Assembly (NCBI GenBank): GCA_017996595.1
Contig: JAGOGT010000029.1
Span: 1-9,282, forward strand
Length of the DNA stretch: 9,282 nt
Direction: 5' to 3'
Source of the DNA: Candidatus Cloacimonadota bacterium
GTDB taxonomy: Bacteria > Cloacimonadota > Cloacimonadia > Cloacimonadales > Cloacimonadaceae
The position numbers and the translations under genes are program-made. The notes below the pieces were generated by a model. It was not told where the DNA came from. It worked only from the letters and a program-made list of their open reading frames with translations, and made no database searches. Shown here piece by piece: positions 1 to 5,397 of the stretch. Within the stretch, counting starts at the first letter, position 1. Each line of letters opens with the position of its first letter.

Positions 1-1736
1 CCACTACCCTCAGTTATCAGGATAATGACCTCGCCAATGCCAATTATCATTACACCATAGTGGCAGTTTTCGGCACGCATCTCTCCAATCCTGCGGATGC
101 CGGAATCGCCCATGTGGAGGTTATCTATCCTCCCATTGCGCCGCAGGTTCTGGTGTATGATAATAACGTTACCTTTAGCTGGACAGCCGTGGCCGATGCA
201 GGCTTCCTGATGAACTACCGGATTTTCCGGAGTGGCTCTCAGATTGCCGAACAGAACAATCTCAGCTACACCGATAACAGCCTTGGCAATGGCACTTACA
301 GCTACACCGTGCAAGCCGTTTATCAGGCTGGTTCCAGCGCTCAAACTGCTCCCGTTGTGGCAGAAGTGATGTTGGCTTATCCACCTCGTAATCTCAGTTA
401 CGGTGGTCCTGGAAGCGTTATTTACCTATCCTGGCAAGCTCCTGTCGATATGGGGGGATTCTCCGAATATCGTATTTCCCGTAACGGTACCTTCCTGGGA
501 GCTACTACCAGTACTGCCTTTGCTGATATTACCGTCCCCAATGGCCAGCATACTTATCAAGTGGCTGCTGTATATGCCAATTCCCAAAGTGCTGCTGCGG
601 AGATAAGCTTCACAAATATCATTGCTTATCCGGTGCAAAATCTTAGCCACAGTGTAGAGGGCAGTAGTATTAGCCTGGATTGGGATGCTCCCATGGATAC
701 TTATGGCTTGGAGCAATATCAGGTGATCAATGGCTCCGGAACGGTGCTGGCTACTATTGATATCAGCCAGACTTCCTGCAATCTGGATTACATGGCCAAT
801 GGACTGTGGCGGATCTGGATCAGAACTGTGTATGCAGGTGGGGTTATGCTTCCCATGCAGGAATTCACCTGGATCAATGTGCTGATGCCATATTATGTGG
901 AAGGCTTTGTTCTGGAAGCAGTATCCGATTCCAGCCTGGTGCATCTTAGCTGGAATGATCCTAGCGATACAGGTGGACTTACTTCGTTCCGGATCACCCG
1001 CAATGGCAATCAGATAGCTGAGCTTACCGAGGGGAATAGCTACACCGATACCAGTGTCCCCAATGGTGCCTATGTATATAGTATAAGCTCAGTTTATGGT
1101 GACTTAGTGTCTGAACCAATTACGAATACCTGCACCATTCACCATCCCATTCCTGCTGCCAATGTAACTGCCGTAGCGGATAGCGGAGCCTTTTCCATTA
1201 CCTGGGAAGCCCCTGCAGCGCTTAGCCTGCCGGATTATTACGAAGTATTCTTCCTGGTGGATGGACAGCAGCAAGCTCCGGCTTCGTGGACCTATGTTGC
1301 CCGCGTGGATAGCCTGATAGCCGTTACTGATGAAGCTCATGGTGGCCTTAATACTGGCGATTTCCTGTGGGCGGTTTTTGCCATGTGGGATAGCGGCGAT
1401 GGCCTTCCCGCTTTCTCAAATATCCTCCATGTGGAACCGATAGTTCCTCCCATCCCGGAAGTTACCAAGCTGAAAGGCAATTTCCCCAATCCCTTCAATC
1501 CCCATACGGTGATAAAATTCGATCTGCATCAGAACTCGCCTGTGAAACTGCTTATCTACAATAGCCGCGGTCAATTGGTACGCACCCTGTTCAGTGGCAC
1601 CATGTACGCCGGAGAACAGCAACTTACCTTCGATGGCAAGGATGATAACGGCCGTTTACTTGGCTCTGGCTTATACATCTATCGCCTGCAAACCAAGGGC
1701 TATACCAAAACCAGGAAAATGATGCTGATGAAGTAG
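1..1736 (+). CDS. FN3-repeat surface/secreted protein with T9SS-type C-terminal domain (5' partial)
   Basis: The reading frame is open from position 3 with no stop, and the residues before the GTG at 60 continue the domain pattern, so that GTG is internal and the gene starts outside the window. 577 residues are visible. They form a row of fibronectin-III-like beta-sandwiches of about 80-95 residues: a fragment (1-43), then about 44-123, 125-206, 208-294, 296-382 and a more divergent one at 385-480. Each repeats a scheme of LSW/SLDW/ITW strand, Y-R-I/V strand with NG, SYTD, then VPNG.Y.Y and a VY strand. Residues about 484-577 form a FlgD-Ig-like/T9SS type A sorting domain: NFPNPFNP (493-500), GQLVRTL, and LGSGLYIYRL near 553-562. 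In Bacteroidota such tails direct type IX secretion. Whether this organism has that machinery is not visible here. The likely role is adhesion, or the C-terminal part of a larger extracellular enzyme. No catalytic domain is visible. The gene ends TAG at 1734-1736. Confidence 0.88.
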   Translation, partial: TTLSYQDNDLANANYHYTIVAVFGTHLSNPADAGIAHVEVIYPPIAPQVLVYDNNVTFSWTAVADAGFLMNYRIFRSGSQIAEQNNLSYTDNSLGNGTYSYTVQAVYQAGSSAQTAPVVAEVMLAYPPRNLSYGGPGSVIYLSWQAPVDMGGFSEYRISRNGTFLGATTSTAFADITVPNGQHTYQVAAVYANSQSAAAEISFTNIIAYPVQNLSHSVEGSSISLDWDAPMDTYGLEQYQVINGSGTVLATIDISQTSCNLDYMANGLWRIWIRTVYAGGVMLPMQEFTWINVLMPYYVEGFVLEAVSDSSLVHLSWNDPSDTGGLTSFRITRNGNQIAELTEGNSYTDTSVPNGAYVYSISSVYGDLVSEPITNTCTIHHPIPAANVTAVADSGAFSITWEAPAALSLPDYYEVFFLVDGQQQAPASWTYVARVDSLIAVTDEAHGGLNTGDFLWAVFAMWDSGDGLPAFSNILHVEPIVPPIPEVTKLKGNFPNPFNPHTVIKFDLHQNSPVKLLIYNSRGQLVRTLFSGTMYAGEQQLTFDGKDDNGRLLGSGLYIYRLQTKGYTKTRKMMLMK

Positions 1737-1866
1737 GTGAGAGGACGTTGTCCTGTGAGAGCAAGCTGTGAGAGGACGTTGTCCTGTGAGAGCAAGCTGT
1801 GAGAGGACGTTGTCCTGTGAGAGCAAGCTGTGAGAGGACGTTGTCCTGTGAGAGCAAGCTGTGAGA
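1737..1866. repeat. Perfect 31-bp tandem repeat, four copies
   Basis: The array starts on the first base after the TAG stop of the FN3 gene. Four identical 31-bp units lie at 1737-1767, 1768-1798, 1799-1829 and 1830-1860, followed by a 6-bp remnant GTGAGA (1861-1866). Each unit contains GTGAGAG twice (unit positions 1-7 and 19-25, allowing for the phase shift) and a perfect inverted repeat AGGAC-GTT-GTCCT (1742-1754 in unit 1). The transcript can therefore fold into four short hairpins. The array lies upstream of the gene's terminator, so it is in the 3' UTR. As 31 is not a multiple of 3, successive units change frame; all - strand frames stay open, which yields spurious ORFs. Confidence 0.97.
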
Positions 1867-1881
1867 ATATAATGTAAGTAG

Positions 1882-1907
1882 GGGCGACCGGCGGGTCGCC
1901 CTTTTTT
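1882..1907 (+). terminator. Intrinsic terminator of the FN3 gene
   Basis: A perfect 8-bp GC-rich stem, GGGCGACC (1882-1889) and GGTCGCCC (1894-1901), closes a GGCG loop and is followed directly by T6 (1902-1907). The T tract is on the + strand, so it ends transcription of the FN3 gene after the tandem array. Read on the - strand the hairpin follows the hypothetical gene by 8 bp but has no U-run, so termination there would be weaker. The stem also resembles a widely dispersed genomic hairpin (see findings). Confidence 0.9.
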
Positions 1908-1914
1908 AATAAAT

Positions 1915-2361
1915 CTACAGCAAGCGCTCCAGCCCCTCCCAGCCATTTACGGCGGGCAGCACTCCTGCTTCCACGGCAGCTCTGATGCTGACGCAAGGCA
2001 GACTGCGCAGGTAGATTTCTTCCCGGGTGATTGTTTGCAGATTCACATTCTCTACTTTCCTGGTCATGGCGTGCATCAGATGCAGATACATGGCAGACCA
2101 GGATTGCACGGGCTTGTCCCTATTCTCCCTGAGGCGATTGTAACCCAAAAGGTAAAGCTGCAAGTCCTTTTTGAATCCTGCTGAGGGATTCAGCCCAAAG
2201 ATGCTCCTGCTGGTATCTCCGATTCTCTCGTTTTCGGCAGTGCTTTTGTGCCTGGCTTTCTTTCGGGCATACATAGTTCCCGAAAACCTGTTGTAGCAGA
2301 ATACCAGGTCATCTGCCTTGCCGGAATAGGCCCAGGGCCTGCCGTTCATTTTTACTTTCAT
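1915..2361 (-). CDS. Hypothetical protein, 148 aa, unknown function
   Basis: I do not recognise this family with confidence. The start chosen is the ATG at 2359-2361 (MKVKMNGRPW), because GGAGGA sits 4 bp before it; an in-frame ATG 12 bp further upstream (2371-2373) overlaps that ribosome-binding site and lacks one of its own. The product is basic, with no signal peptide or membrane helix. The N-terminus (about 4-32) reads NGRPWAYSGKADDLVFCYN and then a GTMYARK turn, which looks like a small beta-structure. It is followed by a Lys/Arg-rich stretch (33-47) and a mainly helical C-terminal half with aromatic residues (YLLGYNRLREN, WSAMYLHLMHAM). The N-terminal pattern faintly recalls Bacteroidota DUF6266-type proteins, but this is too weak to assign. 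Codon use is ordinary and the frame is clean, so it is probably a real gene. It stands alone, flanked by repeats on both sides. Confidence 0.72.
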   Translation of the reverse strand: MKVKMNGRPWAYSGKADDLVFCYNRFSGTMYARKKARHKSTAENERIGDTSRSIFGLNPSAGFKKDLQLYLLGYNRLRENRDKPVQSWSAMYLHLMHAMTRKVENVNLQTITREEIYLRSLPCVSIRAAVEAGVLPAVNGWEGLERLL

Positions 2362-2365
2362 TGGT

Positions 2366-2371
2366 TCCTCC
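2366..2371 (-). promoter_or_regulatory. Shine-Dalgarno site that sets the start of the 148-aa gene
   Basis: GGAGGA on the - strand, 4 bp before the ATG at 2361-2359. It lies inside the codons that an upstream ATG start would use, so it argues for the shorter protein. Confidence 0.75.
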
Positions 2372-2399
2372 ATAATCTTGGTCTTCTACTATTCCTGAG

Positions 2400-2441
2400 G
2401 GGACAAATTCCCAAAATTGGGACAAAAATCCCGTTTTTTTT
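2400..2441. repeat. GGGA/TCCC inverted-repeat cluster upstream of the 148-aa gene
   Basis: Two similar short palindromes, GGGACAAATTCCC (2400-2412) and GGGACAAAAATCCC (2419-2432), are joined so that the middle also forms TCCCAA/TTGGGA (2409-2422). A T8 run follows on the + strand (2434-2441). The cluster ends about 39 bp before the 148-aa start codon on the - strand, a plausible operator or leader position. Read on + the last hairpin plus T8 could be a weak terminator, but no + strand gene leads into it. Confidence 0.5.
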
Positions 2442-2462
2442 CGGAGGAACTATGTTTTTCCA

Positions 2463-2483
2463 TGCGATGACCGTGCGATGACC
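2463..2483. repeat. Direct repeat TGCGATGACC, 11-bp period
   Basis: TGCGATGACC occurs at 2463-2472 and 2474-2483, followed by a partial third copy, ATGC. The 11-bp period is close to one DNA helical turn. Function unknown. Confidence 0.6.
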
Positions 2484-2551
2484 ATGCAATTGCCCGGGCA
2501 TCACATGGGCGTCTCGTGGTAACAGATTGACAGGGGGTAATTAAGATAAGG

Positions 2552-2578
2552 GGATGGGGAGATGAGTGTCACCCATCC
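2552..2578. repeat. Short inverted repeat GGATGGG/CCCATCC
   Basis: Perfect 7-bp arms (2552-2558 and 2572-2578) with a 13-bp loop. No T-run follows on either strand, so it is not a terminator. Confidence 0.5.
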
Positions 2579-2614
2579 AGGGTTTGATAGGGGTATGCAG
2601 TTATCCCAAATAAT

Positions 2615-2688
2615 GCAATTGGAGTTCATGAGGCCATAATAACTTCTTGCTTATGTTGAACTTATATGGCCTCATGGACTTCAAATGC
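2615..2688. repeat. 24-bp-arm inverted repeat (hairpin)
   Basis: The left arm (2615-2638) and right arm (2665-2688) are complementary at 21 of 24 positions, including a perfect 11-bp core ATGAGGCCATA/TATGGCCTCAT. Two of the three mismatches would be G-U pairs in RNA. The loop is 26 bp. The right arm can instead pair with TGAAGTCCA at 2712-2720, so two mutually exclusive folds exist. Confidence 0.75.
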
Positions 2689-2780
2689 ATGTAGCAAACT
2701 ATGCACGGCCATGAAGTCCAACCCGCCCATAAAATATTAAATTAGAACTAGTTAGTTTAGGCAGTTTGAACTCCATTGCC
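2615..2780. repeat. Symmetric cluster of TGRASTYCA 9-mers, possible MITE-like remnant
   Basis: Four related near-palindromic 9-mers lie here: TGGAGTTCA (2620-2628), TGGACTTCA (2675-2683), TGAAGTCCA (2712-2720) and TGAACTCCA (2767-2775). The outer two are exact inverted copies of each other, as are the inner two, and both pairs share the centre 2697.5 (start spacings 55, 37, 55). The outer pair extends to GCAAT plus GGAGTTCA on both ends with a 1-bp difference, like short terminal inverted repeats of an element of about 165 bp. No target-site duplication is evident. Confidence 0.45.
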
Positions 2781-2793
2781 TCAATTGGTCTGT

Positions 2794-2876
2794 CCTGAGG
2801 TTACGCTGCGCTTCACCTCAGGCTATAGAATATCGCTCCTCCGGAGCTTGGATGTAGCTTCACCTCAGGCTATAGA
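2794..2876. repeat. Composite hairpin plus 20-bp direct repeat unit
   Basis: CCTGAGGT (2794-2801) pairs perfectly with ACCTCAGG (2815-2822). The sequence GCTTCACCTCAGGCTATAGA occurs twice (2810-2829 and 2857-2876), enclosing a second hairpin GCTCC-TCC-GGAGC (2835-2847). The modular hairpin/spacer/CTATAGA design suggests a dispersed intergenic repeat family rather than a gene-specific regulator. Confidence 0.75.
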
Positions 2877-2898
2877 TTTACGCCCTTCCACATCCTGA

Positions 2899-2924
2899 AA
2901 CCTGACACCTGTAACCTGACACCT
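2899..2924. repeat. 12-bp direct repeat abutting the priA stop
   Basis: AACCTGACACCT occurs at 2899-2910 and 2913-2924 (14-bp period). The second copy ends on the base before the priA stop codon (2925-2927). The preceding TCCTGA at 2893-2898 resembles a degenerate further half-unit. Confidence 0.65.
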
Positions 2925-5294
2925 TTACATCAGATACAAGGGATCAATATCGATATGCTGCTGCATACCGGAGGGAGCTTTGTAGAGCTGGGAAAAGAGA
3001 TTCAGCGTTTCGCGCAAGATGGTGGGGCTGGCAGCTTTATAAATGAGATGATGGCGGTGCAGATTGCCTACCTTTGCCAAAGGCGCTTCCGTGGGCCCGA
3101 TCAGCAGTAAGTCAGGATTTTTATATAGCTTTTCGAGCTCCGGTTTCAGCTCCGCGATGCGTTTCATTTCCCCGGTAATAAGGCGATTGTCGATACTCTG
3201 CCAAAGAATTCTTCCCAAGCGATAATAGGGGGGATAGCATAGTTGCTCCCGCAGCTGCATCTCCAAAGTGGCAAAGCTTTCAAAATCCTGATGGCTGGCG
3301 GCTTGAATGGCATAATGTTCGGGATTATAGGTCTGGATAATCACCTCTCCCGCCAGAGTGTTTCTTCCGGAGCGTCCTGCCACTTGGGTGATTAGCTGGA
3401 ACGTTCGCTCGGCAGCCCGGAAATCCGGAACATTGAGGCTGATATCGGCCATCACGATTCCCACGAGGGTTACGAAGGGGAAGTCCAGACCCTTGGAGAT
3501 CATCTGCGTGCCCAGGAGGATATCCACTTCGCGGCTTTTCATGCGCTTATACATGGAGCTGTAGGTATCTTTACTGCGTGCCGAATCGGAATCCATGCGC
3601 AGAATCTTGGCGGTGGGGAAAAGTATCTTGAGGATCTGTTCCACTTTCTGGGTACCCGGAGCGCCATAGGAAAAGCTGTAGCTGCCGCAATCGGGACACT
3701 TGCGGGGGCTGGGAAAAAAACTGCCGCAATAGTGACAGTGCATTTCTTCACGGTCGCGGTGATAGGTCATGCTGATATCGCAATTCTTGCATTTTATCAG
3801 GTTACCGCATTTCAGGCATTGCAGATATGAGGAGAAGCCGCGCCGGTTCTGAAAGAGGATAACCTGTTCATGCTTCTGCAGCCTTGCATCGATGGCGGCT
3901 ATGAGAGTGGGGGAGATGAGATCGGGTTCGCTCTGCTCGCGCATATCCACTATCTGCACGGTGGGCAATTGATAATCCAGAGGGCGGGATTGTAGCTTGT
4001 GCAGCTGATATTTTCCGGTTTGGGCATTGTGCCACGATTCCAGTGCGGGAGTGGCAGAGCCAAGGATTACCTGTGCATTCTGGAGTCTGGCTCTCAGAAT
4101 CGCCATGTCGCGGCCATTATAGCGGGGAATATTATCCTGCTTATAAGTGCCTTCATGCTCTTCATCCACGATGATGAGGCCAAGATTGGGGATGGGGGCA
4201 AAAATGGCACTGCGGGCACCCACCACGATCCGCTTTTCACCTTTGCGGAGGCTTTTCCACTGCTGCAAGCGCTCTACTTCGGATAGCTGACTGTGCTGGA
4301 TGGCCAGAGTATCGCCAAAACAGCCGCGAAATCGCTCCACCATCTGAGGGGTTAAGGCGATCTCGGGAATGAGAAAAATGATGCTTCTAGCGCTTTCCAG
4401 GTACTTACGCATCAGGGCAATGTAGATTTCCGTTTTGCCACTGCCGGTGATGCCATAGAGCAGATGCACGCCAAAGCTGCCAAAGCCTGCTTCGATCTCG
4501 GCAATTGCCTTATTCTGGTCACTATTCAGGGTGATCTGCTTGGGGCTTACCGCTTCATCGCCTTCCAGGATCAGCGGGCTTACGATGCGGGGCTGGATGC
4601 TGATGAGGCCTTTCTTTACCAGGGCTTTGAGGGCGCTGTAGGATATGGTGGCGCTTAGTGCTGCCATTGGCACTTCGGCTGTTTCCTGGCAAATCCGTTC
4701 CCAGGCCTCACGCTGCTTCAGAGGCAGGCTGTCAGCAGAAACATCGGTGCTTTGGCGGATGATGTAATTTGCAATTTTAGGCTTGTCTTTGTGCTTCAGC
4801 TTGCGTTTGATGCTTACCAGGCCAAGGGCTTCGGCTTCCTCAGTGCGGCGAAAAAGTGAATATCCCGGAAGAAGAGGGCGCAGATCTTTCAGGCTCAGTT
4901 CTTTTTGATCCAGCAAAGCATCATGCAGAGGGGCATATTCGGGGGGGACATTATCCCCAATCCATTTTATATAAGCTTCAGGCTCAGGCTGGAGCCGGGA
5001 GGGGAGCATCGCAAAAAGCGCTTTACCCACAGGACAGCGGTAGTATGCAGCCATCCAGTTTCCCAGGCTGAGCAATTCAGCGCTTAGCAGCGGATCACTA
5101 TCCAGCACTTCTTCGATCTGCTTATAGCGGATTCCGGATTTCAGCTTGGGAGAAGCCTTGGCTCCGCAGATTCCCAGATGCTGCTTTGCGCCTACCGATA
5201 CGATTACGCGCAGGCCTTCCTGCAGCTCTGTGGAACTGCTGTAAACCAATTCTTTATCTAGTCCCAGGGGAAGATGAACCGTGTAATAATGCAT
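2925..5294 (-). CDS. priA: Primosomal protein N' (replication-restart helicase PriA)
   Basis: PriA is a cytoplasmic 3'-5' superfamily-2 DNA helicase that recognises stalled or abandoned forks and starts reassembly of the replisome (DnaB reloading). The 789-residue product is full-length, slightly longer than E. coli PriA (about 730). In order it shows the N-terminal 3'-end-binding domain (about 1-100), a winged-helix-like region, and Walker A GITGSGKTE (281-289). It continues with DEEH box (377-380), LGSATPALES motif III (411-420), and eight zinc-binding cysteines in four CxxC pairs (493/496, 502/505, 520/523, 533/536). Motif V GTQMISKGLDFP (595-606), motif VI QVAGRSGR (637-644) and the typical DIDPLYLM end complete it. 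All helicase and zinc residues are intact, so it should be active. The ATG at 5292-5294 is the best start by homology, yet it has no clear Shine-Dalgarno sequence (CAAACCTGCCTT precedes it). The gene lies 103 bp downstream of the Exb operon, beyond that operon's terminator, so it probably has its own promoter. Confidence 0.97.
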   Translation of the reverse strand: MHYYTVHLPLGLDKELVYSSSTELQEGLRVIVSVGAKQHLGICGAKASPKLKSGIRYKQIEEVLDSDPLLSAELLSLGNWMAAYYRCPVGKALFAMLPSRLQPEPEAYIKWIGDNVPPEYAPLHDALLDQKELSLKDLRPLLPGYSLFRRTEEAEALGLVSIKRKLKHKDKPKIANYIIRQSTDVSADSLPLKQREAWERICQETAEVPMAALSATISYSALKALVKKGLISIQPRIVSPLILEGDEAVSPKQITLNSDQNKAIAEIEAGFGSFGVHLLYGITGSGKTEIYIALMRKYLESARSIIFLIPEIALTPQMVERFRGCFGDTLAIQHSQLSEVERLQQWKSLRKGEKRIVVGARSAIFAPIPNLGLIIVDEEHEGTYKQDNIPRYNGRDMAILRARLQNAQVILGSATPALESWHNAQTGKYQLHKLQSRPLDYQLPTVQIVDMREQSEPDLISPTLIAAIDARLQKHEQVILFQNRRGFSSYLQCLKCGNLIKCKNCDISMTYHRDREEMHCHYCGSFFPSPRKCPDCGSYSFSYGAPGTQKVEQILKILFPTAKILRMDSDSARSKDTYSSMYKRMKSREVDILLGTQMISKGLDFPFVTLVGIVMADISLNVPDFRAAERTFQLITQVAGRSGRNTLAGEVIIQTYNPEHYAIQAASHQDFESFATLEMQLREQLCYPPYYRLGRILWQSIDNRLITGEMKRIAELKPELEKLYKNPDLLLIGPTEAPLAKVGNLHRHHLIYKAASPTILRETLNLFSQLYKAPSGMQQHIDIDPLYLM

Positions 5295-5343
5295 AAGGCA
5301 GGTTTGAAAGATGCGGCTCTGGTGTCAATCACTTTGTAGGGGG

Positions 5344-5372
5344 AATAATAAAAGCCCCGCCTAAGCAGGGCT
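5344..5372 (-). terminator. Intrinsic terminator of the Exb/AgmX operon
   Basis: On the - strand, AGCCCTGC (5372-5365) pairs with GCGGGGCT (5360-5353; one G-T pair) around a TTAG loop, and a U-rich tail TTTATTATT follows (5352-5344). It begins 25 bp after the stop of the last operon gene (5398) and separates that operon from priA. Confidence 0.85.
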
Positions 5373-5397
5373 TGCAGTATTAGTTTGAGATATCCTA

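Larger units (their letters stand above)
2362..2924. other. Gene-free, repeat-rich intergenic spacer
   Basis: This 563-bp stretch separates the priA 3' end (- strand) from the start of the 148-aa gene (- strand). I see no convincing protein-coding frame, tRNA or rRNA. It holds several separate repeat structures, listed individually: a GGGA/TCCC cluster, 11-bp-phased direct repeats, a GGATGGG/CCCATCC hairpin, a 24-bp-arm inverted repeat within a symmetric set of 9-mers, a CCTGAGGT hairpin with 20-bp direct repeats, and 12-bp direct repeats abutting priA. No U-run follows any hairpin in the priA direction, so no classical priA terminator is visible. A promoter for the 148-aa gene must be here, but I cannot point to a good -35/-10 pair. 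Confidence 0.8.

Noticed and set aside
426..944. 172-aa - strand ORF inside the FN3 gene
   Set aside because: It is antisense to a clear FN3-domain coding region, has no recognisable domain, and is explained by the codon composition of the real gene.
1737..1866. CRISPR or attachment-site interpretation of the 31-bp array
   Set aside because: The units are directly contiguous with no spacers, and no integrase is nearby.
1624..1996. Three overlapping - strand ORFs running through the tandem array
   Set aside because: The 31-bp unit cycles through all frames without stops on the - strand, which makes long open frames automatically. The peptides are low-complexity repeats and overlap the FN3 gene or the 148-aa gene.
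2248..2481. 77-aa + strand ORF across the 5' end of the 148-aa gene
   Set aside because: It overlaps the well-supported - strand gene and extends into repeats. Its peptide has no domain and no convincing ribosome-binding site was seen.
2362..2924. CRISPR array
   Set aside because: The repeats are of several unrelated types, with too few copies and no regular repeat-spacer pattern; no cas gene is present.
3999..4286. 95-aa + strand ORF inside priA
   Set aside because: It lies opposite the helicase core of priA, which has all motifs intact.
5300..5328. Possible priA promoter with a perfect TTGACA (-35) at 5328-5323 on the - strand
   Set aside because: At 17-bp spacing the -10 would be AAACCT, a poor match. 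Without a better -10 or start-site data it is not supportable as a feature.
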